From Mangifera indica (lineage: Eukaryota > Streptophyta > Magnoliopsida > Sapindales > Anacardiaceae), in assembly GCF_011075055.1 (NCBI RefSeq), contig NC_058147.1, positions 14,880,001-14,944,000 on the forward strand: DNA of 64,000 nt, written 5' to 3'. Shown here piece by piece: positions 12,257 to 23,900 of this stretch (its first letter is position 1; the number at the start of each line of letters is the position of its first letter). A model generated the notes under the pieces. It searched no databases. It was not told the origin of the DNA and saw nothing but the letters and a program-made list of their open reading frames with translations. Both the position numbers and the translations under genes were made by a program.

Positions 12257-13880
12257 TGTTAGGATAATGCCCTAGAGCCAGTCATTGTAATTAATATTTA
12301 ATGTAATTTTTTGTATTTAATTAATAAAATGGTATTTATATTATCTATAAATTATAATAGATAGATAATTATAGCGAGAGTAGTTAAAATGTGACAAAGG
12401 TATTCATGCTTGGCACCTGAACATGAGAACCCTATGAGTACATTAGATGGCTATTCTTGAAACATTCATAACTCTAATATTACCATGGCCAAGGGCACGC
12501 ATAATAGTGATGGAGTTATCATAATATTGAATAACCTCATTGGAAGATGATAGTAGTTCTCACATGTCAAAGTTGTTTATTGATGACTTGGTGCAATACA
12601 TGGGTGTATGCTATAGATGTGTCCATTAGATCGACCCACCAAGAGGATCTCATATAGATAGTTACTCTAGTGTTTGTGAAAAATATCTTCTTAGTGAACG
12701 GAGGTACATGTGATCCATAGACTTGAGGTCACCAAACTGTTTTGTATAATGATTGATATAGTTTAACACCAGCCTAATGTAGTTTAGTTAGAGGATTACT
12801 AAAAAGGTGGTGATTGGCTATATCGAGATCTGTATGAAAGCTATAATAGATCAAAAAAAGATTCATCACTCTCGAGCACGAGAACTGATATCTCTATTAA
12901 GACTTACTAACAAATGTCAATGACCAATTAAATTTGTGATCATAGTGGAAATGAGTTGATACTCGATTCAATATTATTCAATCATTGAGAAAAGTCAATC
13001 TATTTAATTCGAGGAAATTTAAGGGAGACACTTAATTTATACCTAAGCCTTGAAGAGATATCTTATGATGAAATAATCGAATTGTATGAGTAACCATATC
13101 ATTAACAAGTTAAAAGAAGTAACACACTAACCTCTACTAATTAGGTGGTCATGATGTCTTACTAGAGACCAGTCTTGGTCTATATCCAAAAGAAAGTTAG
13201 GTCGAAAGCTTAACACTAATCCGATGGCTATTGACTTAGTAGAGAACCTATAGGTCACACATAAAAGAGTTGATGAACTCTAGAGGTATAAGGATTATCC
13301 AAGTTGGATTTGGTTCAAATTCTGGATTGAGAATCTAAAGACTTGAAAAGGTCTACGGACTCGAAATATATTTTAATATATTTTAAGACATTAGTGTAAT
13401 AATCCTGAGTTACCGGGGTGTATTCAATAATGGTGGGATTGAGTCGGATTGACTCAAATCCACATCATCTAATTTGAAATTCAAATTACAATGATATGGG
13501 ATTTCATCTTAATTTTATCAAATATATAATCCTATGAATAATGAGAATTAAGTGAAATATATATGCATTTAAGAGACGTTGACTAAATGTACAACACTTG
13601 TGAGTTATACATTCATGCGCATAGGTGGGACAATTCCCACCTAAGTTATGCATACCTCGGACATTGTTTTGTCCTACGAATGCATGAAGATGTTGCCTGG
13701 GACATGTTCAAGTCCTAAGTGACAGATATAATTTTTTGTTTTTGCATGTGTGTATATATATATTGGTACTTCCTCACTTTAAATAGTATAGATATTGTTA
13801 TTTTTATAATATTTTTCAACCTTAGCAATAACACAGAAAGATCCTTCCCTCTCACCTAAAGTTGTCCTTTGGTTCTAACA
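12257..13880 (+). repeat. 3' LTR of the copia remnant (1.6 kb)
   Basis: It starts TGTTAGGATAATGCCC and ends GGTTCTAACA, so TGTTAG...CTAACA terminal inversions are present. It follows directly on the copia RNase H tail. No 5' partner is seen, although fragments of the same LTR family occur at 118-200 and 1294. Confidence 0.7.
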
Positions 13881-14106
13881 AGCCATGAGCCCTTTATAGT
13901 TGTTGCTTCATTTGGATATCAATGAGTAGGCCTATGTTTGGTACTAATAGCAACTTCTTTATGACCTTTCTCTATCAATAAAAGACGAAAGAGTCGTGTA
14001 ATACCTTCAGGTACGTTTTAGGGGTATTTATGTCTTTTGACCCTGTTTTAGGATATTTCCAATTTTAAATATAGATATATATATATATTCACATGTATGT
14101 GTGTGT

Positions 14107-14108
<2 letters not shown>
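13881..14108. other. No gene seen; repeat-like
   Basis: Non-coding DNA between the copia LTR and a microsatellite. I see no ORF or recognised element. Confidence 0.4.

Positions 14109-14179
<71 letters not shown>
14109..14179. repeat. (TA)n microsatellite
   Basis: About 70 bases of uninterrupted TA dinucleotides, followed by A/G-rich DNA to 14310. It produces a spurious Ile/Tyr-rich open frame on the minus strand. Confidence 0.97.
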
Positions 14180-14182
<3 letters not shown>

Positions 14183-14309
14183 AATAAAAAAATAAAAGAA
14201 AAAAGAAAAGAAATAAAGATTATATATAGATATGCATAAAGAAATAAAAAAAAAAAAAAAGAGAAAAAGAAAGAAAAGGAAATAAAGATTATATAAAGAG
14301 AGAAAAGTC

Positions 14310-15000
14310 AAAAAAAGCAACTTCCACCCTTTTTTCCATCATCTTTTGTTTGCTTCCAGATTTTCAGTTTTTTTAGAATACTTTCTAAACACTTTTAGTG
14401 ATGCGTTTATTTTAAAAGAAAAATATATATATATAGACGCTCCGGATATTAATTCGTAACATTTCTCTTTCGATGGGTAGTACTTCTATGGAGGGGTGTT
14501 ACAAGTCGCCCATGTAGGTATATCTAATTAACACCTTATGTTTGTTCTGCATGTTTATGAGCTAATCTTAGTATAGAGATGATCTAGAAAGGGGTTTTGC
14601 GAATAGTTTGATATTAAATTAAATTTTTAATTTATTAGTCCACTATTGAAGATTATAAAATCCCTACACGTAGTAGGGTTAGCTTCGAATTGAATTAAAC
14701 TAGAGCTTCTCAAAAAGGTGTTCGAGCTTGACTCATTTAAGAGGAATTGAGCTCAAGTTTTAAGCTCAGCTTGGTACTAAAATTACATCATTTTAATATG
14801 TATTTGTCAAAACAATAATGTTTTAGTTGATTTATATTGAATTTTTCAGGCTCAAACTTGATAAGCTAAACACATGTAAAACTTGAGCTCAAGCTTGAGT
14901 TAAAAAATATTAAACTCCCAGGCTCAAGCTCCAACTCGAGGTTGAACTCAAACTGTTTGATTTTAGCTAAACTCAAACCCAGCCCTACGTGACAACATGA
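14310..15000. other. Probable gypsy LTR end plus an AGCTTGAG-rich repeat
   Basis: 'ggaggggtgttaca' ending near 14512 resembles a gypsy LTR 3' end. Bases 14680-14990 are rich in gctcaagctt/ttgagctc motifs, like the MITE-like repeat at 44571-45011. No gene. Confidence 0.4.
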
Positions 15001-16825
15001 TTTCTGAATAGCCAATCCATAACATAAACTTTCTCAACAAAACAAGCCATAAAATTGTCCAAAGTTAAGGGTCATCGTACTTACCACACTTCTGGCGACA
15101 AAGCAAGTCTTCATATGGCAAAGATAAATTTTTGGTAATCCTTTAATCTACTTAAGCTCCTTTTGCTTCAAAATCATGCTCAATCTCTCTTTGCTCTAGA
15201 AAATATGATAAAATAATAAGCCAAAAAGTCTAGTATTGTTTTGTTTTTGCTAGAAAAATGCCTTCCACGGTCATGTGCTTGCATACAAACAAGCATGTGA
15301 GTCGTTATCTATTAATGGTAGATTTTCAAAACCATTGTAAAACAATTCCTTATCCAAAATTAAAATTCATTAAATACACATGGGCATGTATTTCTCTCAA
15401 ACTTAGCCATTTTTACACACTTTATAATAAATGACCATTTTGCCCTTACCAACAGCCATACGAGCTTGTGAACTCTCTCACAAAATCACGCATAAACAAA
15501 ATCATATAACATAATGCAATAAGTACAATAATGAGCTCGTAAGTTATTGTAAGTTGTTTGTGAGTTATTGCACATACCAATCCATCAAAACCCAACACCA
15601 GACCATTAGGGCCAACTCACAAACAACCTACAATAACTCAAAACAACACCTTCAAGGAAATGAGCACGATAGAAAGACATAATAGACTGTTAAAACCCTC
15701 TAAACATGAATACTAAACTGAGCATAAATGACACCAATAATTCCATAAGCACAAAGAGGAACTCAGAGAGACGACCTAAAAGACAAACTACAAGGAAGAG
15801 AAAGCAAGGGATGCAAAAAGGAAAACCAAAAGGACAACAAAACTAGCAAGGTTAGATGATGGGGAAAGATTGAGGAGGGGAGGGAAGGTGAGAGGTTATC
15901 GTAGATGATAATAGCCCAAGAGAGGTCATAATACAGGGCTAGTAATGGGATGAGACTGAGTGGAAAGGGACTACAATTAATTTAAAGAGAAGTTAGAGAA
16001 CATTCTCTCTCTAAAAACGAGTGGAATTATCTAAGAAGGATTTGAAATCCAAATCTTGCTAGTTCGAATGTATTTTTCTTTTTAGATGTCTTATAAATGC
16101 AAGAGACAAAAACACGAGGTAGAGAAGAGGAAAAAGCAAATATAAGAGAGTTTGTTTCAACTATTATAGCAATTTTGTTATAATATGCAACTATCAATAA
16201 TCACATCTCGGACCTAGACATTCCAATTATCTAATCAAACCACTTTAAATATCTTGTGTCCTATTTCTTTATCTCTAGGTTTCATGTAATTATCATATAG
16301 TAGTACACATTAGAGTATTGTTAGATTGTAGTCGTCACTACTTTAGCCTTTCTTATATAATACTCGAAATTGTATATATTAATTAGTGATGAGAAATTGC
16401 ATCAACTGTTATATTAAATGTCATATGCTACAATTTTTAGTTATGGAACATGTAGAGCTTAGAATAGTATAGATGCATATAAATTTGGAAACCATAAAAA
16501 ATTACTTACCACAAAAAAAGGAACCCATAAAATTTCAAACAATATGTTTTCTAGTTGTGATTCTTCCCCATTCTATATTAATAGTAAATATTCTAGTTTG
16601 ATACTAGCAATTGTTTTTTCTACACAATTTTTCATCGTGTATGTTGGTATGAGCTTGTATAGAGTGTGCTATCTAGTCAAGATGAGTTTAGGTTGTTCCC
16701 TATAACCTCCTCATGGCTTGGTTTGTTTTCGTAAATCATAACTAGAATCACAATCAATAATAAGAAATTTTCATTTATGTTAATTTAAACTTTATATAGA
16801 TGTTGATTAGATGGTTTATGAGTAT
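15001..16825. other. Non-coding DNA with one strong hairpin, no gene seen
   Basis: No coding region is supported. Parts (15360-15640) look like antisense gypsy LTR DNA. An inverted repeat lies at 15543-15637 and is listed separately. Confidence 0.4.
15543..15637. repeat. Inverted repeat / hairpin
   Basis: Arms 15543-15566 and 15614-15637 are reverse complements over 24 bases with a single mismatch, separated by 47 bases. In RNA this would form a stable stem-loop. Confidence 0.85.
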
Positions 16826-17023
16826 GTTAAAGATTACAATTAGTTCGACTTTCTTTTTTTATAACCGAGGACCCTATCTGTACTTTTTGGATAGATAAAT
16901 CTGAGATACAATGAACAGTTTATAAATTTGTTAAAGTTTACAATTAGTTCAATTTTTTTGTGATAATCATGAACCCCATCCATATTTATTGAACGGATAA
17001 ACTTAGGACACAATGACCAGACC
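16826..17023. repeat. Two-copy tandem duplication, about 105-bp period
   Basis: Copy 1 (16826-16913) and copy 2 (about 16931-17023) share 'gttaaag', 'tacaattagttc' and 'acaatgac/aac' in the same order, with scattered substitutions and small indels. Confidence 0.7.
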
Positions 17024-17881
17024 CACAATCATTACATTAGATAAATCAAGGTTTTACAAACATGACAGAGACTCAAATTGAAGTCTTCACTTTAGAAGTT
17101 TTAATACTCCACCAATTTTGCTAATATTTGAAGTCAATTAAACTTTTGATCATTGATATTATAAAATAGCAATATTAATGCAGAACATTGTTTAAAATTA
17201 GAACATATGGAAGAAAGTTAAGACTTAGTTACATATGTCTTGGCTAGAAAAAAAGTTTAAATACCACATATGCCTTGACCTAAAAGAAAGTTTTACCACC
17301 AGTGAATGTGTTGACAACTTTTGTTTTTTCGGTATGTTTTTATATTCACCACCACCAGTGTATGTAGGAAACCGTATGGCTGTTTCTAGACAAGTTTTAC
17401 CCATTATTTTGTATTTTTTCTTTTTCAGTTGCACAGTTACACTTCAATGGTTTCCCTTGGTACTGAAAGATTAATTTCAAATTATAATTTATCATCTTAT
17501 ATATTTAGTATTTCAGTATTAATCACAGCTACTGAAAATCAGATGATATGAAAATGAATTAACACTGTTAAAGCTGGAAAATAATTTTCTGATCAGCAAT
17601 TTTTATTAGCATACACTTATTAATCATCCATTTCAGTAAACATGTATAAATAAAAGATGCATTTATTATCATCCAATTTTGAGATTTGAGCCATAAAAAT
17701 CAGCTATCATCAATCAAGGACATTTTGACCATCCCACTTCTTTTTTCCTGGAAAAGCTAAACAAATATAATCTATGCGGAAAAATCTGCTGGTAATCTGG
17801 TTCACCAACATTACATGAATGGTCTGATAACAAGAAATATATGTTCTAAGAAGCACATGATTACGTCCTGATATAAGAGTT
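17024..17881 (-). other. 3' flank and probable 3' UTR of the DUF2499 gene
   Basis: No separate gene seen. The stretch directly below the stop codon (about 17640-17881) is where the 3' UTR of the minus-strand gene should lie. No poly(A) signal stands out enough to place the end. Confidence 0.4.
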
Positions 17882-17989
17882 TTAGAGATTTTGAGAGCGG
17901 TCCTGGGATGATTTGTAGATGCGAAATGCAGCATAGCACATAGTAACATTACCTATCACTGTAAGAGCAGCTTGAAGGGCCACCAATAC
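17882..17989 (-). CDS. DUF2499 gene exon 7 (stop codon)
   Basis: Acceptor TTTAG. It encodes [14 protein letters not shown] through FRIYKSSQ and ends TAA at 17884-17882. It joins exon 6 in phase 0. Confidence 0.9.
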   Translation of the reverse strand, partial: VLVALQAALTVIGNVTMCYAAFRIYKSSQDRSQNL

Positions 17990-20900
17990 CTAAACATCAT
18001 AAATTTAACACGTCATTTGGGATATTTTATCTTAGAAGAATCACTCTCTTTTAATCGAGCACAAGGGCACAGAAATGCAATGTTCAACAAAACAGTGTAA
18101 TCTTCAATGGAAATAACTAAGGTCCTTAGATATTCATATGTAAAACTATAGAAATAGAACTACGCATAGCACAAATAATCACTTTAATCTGAATATAGTG
18201 GATTGAGAAATGCCCATACTCAAATGTAATGCCAGTATATAATGATTGCTGAATAAGTTTGTGTATATATATGATTAGATGCTCAAAAACAGAATCACAA
18301 GGGAGTAATTATACTAATAATCTTGTTTTGTCAGTCAAACAATACCTGAAAATGAAGTAGTTTGTTTAACATAAAACTGATCCAAACCCCTCTTCCCGTG
18401 ATATTGTGTAAAAATCTGAAACCATATTGACTTAAAATTTATTCAGCCTAGAAGAGATTCATCTTTGTCCAAGCTTTATGAATCCATTGAAAATATGATT
18501 TGATTCATGTTGTTGTATCATTTTGATTTGTCAAGAAAATAATACTTTTATGCACCAAAAGAAGAAAATGTGATATTCCAAGGTTAACCAAGCCTCAGAA
18601 TCGCTTCCAACTTGAGGAGATCTGATTTGTCCAAAACTGGGTTTCATACACTAAAAATAACCAACCCCAGTTTAATACAAGACATCAATAGCTGAAGAAC
18701 TGACACACTTCTAATGAAATCCAAAAACGACATTGACTGAACCCTAAAATCAACACAAACACCAATATGCAAGTGTAATTCCATACCCAGCACAAGCAAA
18801 GGTCATTACAGCTGCCAAGTACTTGTGAATATGATATACCTATCAAAGTTTATGTAAGGAAGAAAAAAGGGAAGAGGGTGACAGCTTCACGTTACTGCAA
18901 TGCAATGATGGGGGATCCAACTGTTTTCGGAAAGAAATATGGGAAATTTGAGGACAACGCGTGGCAACAGAGGATTGAAGGAATAAAAACAGAATTGAGA
19001 GAAATATTGTATAAAGAGAATGAAGATTGAAAAAGAAAACACAGAGAGTTTTTGACAGCTAACAAAGGGGAGGCCACCAGCACCTCAAATAGCTCAATTT
19101 ATGCTGTTTTCCTGTTGAGTTTTATTCCTTTTGTAAATCTGGTTGTAGCAGTGAATTGTCTAGGCTGTTATACTGCTTAGTCCGTAAAGAAACCCATGTT
19201 ATCAGAGTATAATTCTCAGTTGGTTGCTTGTTGGTTTCCTGCTGTGTTGTGTGAGTAAATTTCTGCAGATTAGCCCAGCTGTTGCAGTGTTATGGTCGAT
19301 TTCCAAAAGAGGTGCGTATCAAAGTGGTATCAGAGATATTGGTAAATTGGGATATGGTAAACACAAGGATGGAGACAAGGGTGAAAAAGTTAGAGAAAGA
19401 TGTGGCTGTGTTAGAGACCTACAAATCCAACTACTACACTCCAGTGATATCACACACACAGACAAGCAATTCTGTCTGAAAATATGATGAGAAATCAATA
19501 TTATTAATTGGAAAACTAGCCTCCAGGGTGGCAGCCTCAAGGTGGCATGCTGGACAGTGATTAGGCAACCAAACAGAACACAAACAAAAATGAAATGCTA
19601 GCAACAGGAGGTGCCAGAACCTCCCCAAAGGTCATAGCCTCCCTCTTTACTATTTTTCCTGATTCTTCTCTTTTTATCAATGTCTTCCGTGTCCTATTAA
19701 TATAATGGCTGGTTGGTGCCCAATTTCATCCCTTTCCTTAGATTCTCCACCTGTGTTTGCCTTGAGTCATGTTAAATGTTGCCACCTCATCTTGAGGCAA
19801 ATATCCCCTGCTCTTGCTTATATGCTCCTTCTCTTGCACCCAAAGTCTTAACATTATCCCATTATCCCACCCAACAAGAGCCACCTTGTCCCTAAGTTGG
19901 AAGTGAGGAAAATGAACATTAATTGCATTTTGTAATTCAAATGGGGTTTCACCTTATACATGTCTATAAAAGCAATTCCTAGGAGAACTCCAAGTTTGAA
20001 CCCACTGTATGAGTAAAGCCATGAATCAAACTTCCCAACTTTAGACTTCCTAACTCAGTACATGCATACCATATGCTAATGATTGTCAATTCATTTGGCT
20101 TGACTTTATCAACTTGTCGATAGCCCTCAATGACATTTAGGACTCCTTCAATTTCTTTTAGGACTTTATCACAAGATGCAATCCTTTTTCCCATGCTATG
20201 AATAGATGGGCACATGACATAAGAAAATTTCCTATTTTTTGTGACTAAAAGCTCCACCTCCCTAGCAACATCAACTTAGAGATCTAATATATTGAGTGTC
20301 GTAACTAAAGAACTATATTTTGTTGCTAGGATTTTTTATAAGTGAGGAATAATTGGCTCACCCGCAAGCGTTTAAGAAAATATTGCAAAAAGCACATAAC
20401 TTTTTCTATATCACAAAACGCAAATATTGAATTCTTTCTAAGTAAACCAACATTGTTTATTTAAGGCCTAACAAACAAACTGCAGGTCTCATGATTCTTG
20501 CACCTGTGGGGGTAATAATGAGCACATAAAATTTTCCAACCATAAAATATAGATAGATGACCTTCAACAATCATTGGAAAGTAACCAAATTCATGGAATG
20601 TAAATACTTTACTCTTCTCTAACAATAACTCAAATCCTTGTTCTAAATTCTTTGATCTAAAGCAGTGTTTCTTAACTATAGTGTATGTTATGATATTTGG
20701 AAAATGAATTAATTCCTTAAGCTCTTTCAAAATCTTCCATGCTTCTTTCAATCAATCTACCTTAGAATCCCATTTATAAGAATATTATGCGTAATTATTT
20801 GAGGAACAAATCCATACCTCTACGAATTTTTTAATAACATTATGGCATTATTTGCATGGCCATTAAAGTCCATTAATCATTAATCGTAGCCACTCAAAGC

Positions 20901-23900
20901 TTTTTCATTAAACATAGCCTTTGAATGTGATGATAAGCACATCCTAGTGGTAACAACAAATCTCTCTGAAACTCAAAGTGAACATATACCCACTATTAGA
21001 GGTTTGGGTACCTGTCAATTCAATGCTCAACAAGGTACAGAAATGCAGCTCTTTTCGAGTCCTCATCACCAAATAGAGTGTTAGAAGGAACAAAATTTGT
21101 TACATTAGTAGCTATATGAAATCCAACTTCAAAATTTCCATTAGGAAGAGACGTACGCCATAGTGTATCATAAATGTCCTTACCCCCATCCATAATAAAG
21201 ATGTGCAAATGCCACAAATCAAGCTTGAAAAAAATGGCCAAATCTTCATAACATTGACAATGGCAATGGTGGAAAGCATGTCAAAACTCGAGCAGAAAAT
21301 GGCCCTATATCTATGTCATTCAGTTCTTGGTAGTGATAAATGGCAAAGGAATCATGGCCATCTATTAGTTGGTCTTTAATAAATATGACATGTGAGATTT
21401 GAGGGCAGTTGAGAAACTAAAAGTAGTTTGACTCGGTGAGTTTGTGGCATTTAAATGATAAGTGGGTAACGAAGTATGGGATTGAATGGAAGTTTTGTAG
21501 GTTGAATGGAGAATTAGATGTTGGATCTGGGTGAGAGTTTGTATTTGGGTTTGGGTTTATATTGTTATTAAAAGATATGGGTTGGGAATTAATGTTTGGG
21601 CTTAGGTTATCACAAAAGGGCATGTCATGGGTTGGGGTGAAACAATTAGGTTTAGGGACAGGACTAATGATTAGGCGTGGTTTTGATTAAAATGCAATCG
21701 GGCTTGGTTGATATTGATTAGAGTTGGTATGATAAATTGGGCTTGGGCTTGGATTATAAGTATCTGGGTTGATGATGTATTTTGAAGTGGTGAGTCAGGT
21801 TGGGTTATAAGACTTAGATCTCTAATGACAAAAGCTCATGATAGTCAAGCAAATGAACAATTTCTGGTAATAAGGCTTCCCCGAAAACAACTAAATTACC
21901 CTAGAATCTATCGAATCACCCTTTTGGACCACCATGGACTTTGTAATTTCTTTGGAATTTATCAATTCGTGGTCAGAATTGTCAGAATCTATTGATTTCA
22001 CCTTCTAGTCATTGGAATCTATTGCTTTTCACTAGAAACTCTCATCTCAACAAAATCAGTTCCACTCTTCTCCACTAGATCGACTTCTCTCCTCGCTTCT
22101 CATTGCTCCCAATCAAAATGATATCGTCGTCTAATTTATCCTCGTCCACCAGTAACATCACCAACCATTTGAATTTATGATCATGATTGGATTTGAGTTT
22201 GTCTTCATAATGGAGACAAATTCCTTTCTTTGACATACATCAAGCTTCCAATTTTTTCAATCGTTGAAACCACAATCAACTCCCATTCTCATCCAACATG
22301 AAATTGATTTGTCCCACACTTGTACTTATTTGATACCAATGTTTAAAACCTGTAAATCCAAATACTACAATCTAGTAACATCACACACAAACAAGCAATT
22401 CCATCTAGAAATAGGATAGGAAATCAATATTATTAATTGGAAACCAACCTCTACAACAGTGGCCTCAAGGTGATCAAGCAACAAAGCAGAACATGAATAG
22501 AAATGAAATTTTGGTGACTAGAGATGTCAGATCATTCCCTAAAGCCATGGCCTCCCTTTTTACTATTTTCTTGATTCTTCCCTTTTTTCAATTGCCTTAT
22601 TATCCTGAATATATAGTGGCTGGTTTGTGCCCAATTACATCCATTTCCTCAAATTCTCCACATGTTGTTTCCTTCTTAGACATGCCTAATGGTGCCACGT
22701 CATCTTGAGGCAAATATCCCTCTTGCTTACATGCTTCTTCCATTGCATTGAAGGTCTTAATGGGCTAAAATAAAGGATTTCATTGAGTTAATCAAAACAT
22801 TCATGGATGATATAAGGGAACACATAATGAAAAAGAGAAGTAGCAAAGGTATGGAACTGGAAGGATTGAAACCAACATGAGAAGTTTCCATCCAAAATTC
22901 GATGCTCGCCCCAGAACAGACACTAGTTTTTAGAGACAAGTGGCAATGGAAGCCAAGCAAGTCGAAATGAATTTCAGACCAAGAAGTTAGAGCTTTTGAT
23001 TTTCAATGGTAATGGTTCTCTTGGTTTTGTATTCTAAATAAAGAGATATTTCTCTGTAAACCTAATTCAAACGTTTGTCTGGAAGGCGCAACATTGACAT
23101 GGTTTCAATCGGTGGAATCTAGAGCTTCCATTTCCAATTGGGATGAACTTAAATCGGCTATGTTGCTTTAATTTTGATCAATGCAACTGGGAGCCTTATT
23201 GAGCAACTCATGGCAATCCGAATATGGGGAATTGTCAGCGAATATCAAAAGAGGTTCGAGAAGAAAGTGACAACTTCACGTGACAACAATGCAATGATAA
23301 GGACTCTAACCATTTTTGACAAGAAATATGGGAAATTTAAGAATGGCATATGGCAATAAAGGATTAAGTGAGAAAAAAAACATAATTGAAAGAGACATTG
23401 TATAAAGAGAACAAAGATTCAAGAAGAAAAGGAGAGTTTTTGATAGTTAACAATGACGAGGCCACCAGAACCTCGAATGGTTGGATTTATGTTGTTTTCC
23501 TATTGAGTTTTATTCCTCATGTAAGTAAGTTTATAGAAATGCAATTGTCTAGGTTGTTAACTTGCTTGATCCATATATAAACCTAGATTATCAAAGTTTA
23601 ATTGTTGGTTAGTTCTTGTTAGTTTTCTATTGTGTTGTGTGAGCAAATTTTTGCAGGTTAGCCCGATTGTTACACAGTTTTGTGATCATAGAAGGAGCTT
23701 AACTTTGTTGCTGCAGTGTTTTGGTTAATTTCCAGAAAAGGCATGTATTAGAATATAATGTTCAATCAAACAAAACCACAAACCACATTATAATATTTCA
23801 CATAGTTTTAAATTTTCCCTTTATTACTCAAGCCAGACCTAAGGGGTCTGCCTTCAACAAAGAGCAGTTAGAACAGCTATAGCTTCTCATTGCAAATGCC

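Larger units (their letters stand above)
19409..22762 (-). mobile_element. Nested gene-capturing chromovirus-like LTR element
   Basis: LTRs at 22340-22762 (5') and 19409-19853 (3') on the minus strand, flanked by GGCTG (19404-19408) and GGCTA (22763-22767), a 5-bp target duplication with one change. Next to the 5' LTR is a primer site ATTGGTATCAAA (about 22328-22341). Read on the minus strand, the interior holds a gag zinc-knuckle remnant, an Asn/Pro-rich linker, an unidentified segment, PPR fragments and a chromovirus C-terminal tail. There is no RT, integrase or RNase H. The layout matches the HSP90/AGO element at 32471-36341. Confidence 0.75.
19354..23267 (+). pseudogene. gag of the outer gypsy element, split by a nested element
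   Basis: ATG at 19354 begins [16 protein letters not shown], the usual N-terminus of plant chromovirus Gag. The frame is interrupted at 19408 by the nested element and resumes at 22763. Later motifs ([10 protein letters not shown] near 23098 and a WDEL stretch near 23140) match the retrotransposon gag domain. Stops are present in the distal half. Confidence 0.7.
18879..23750 (+). mobile_element. Outer Ty3/gypsy (chromovirus-type) element with internal deletion
   Basis: LTRs at 18879-19321 and 23268-23750 share 'aagaaatatgggaaattt', 'gttttcct.ttgagttttattcc' and 'tgttgtgtgag'. A primer site TGGTATCAGAG follows the 5' LTR (19325-19335). The internal part is only gag: the start codon at 19354 and the coiled first residues, then a nested minus-strand element (19409-22762), then the rest of gag running straight into the 3' LTR. 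Pol is missing, probably by deletion. No clear target duplication (gaggg versus gaata), so the outer borders are approximate. Confidence 0.75.

Noticed and set aside
14048..14320. 90-codon Ile/Tyr-rich minus ORF
   Set aside because: Produced by the (TA)n microsatellite and flanking A/G-rich DNA.
18879..23750. One single element with four repeat blocks
   Set aside because: The two repeat pairs differ in sequence, strand signals (primer sites on opposite strands) and target duplication, so they are two nested elements.
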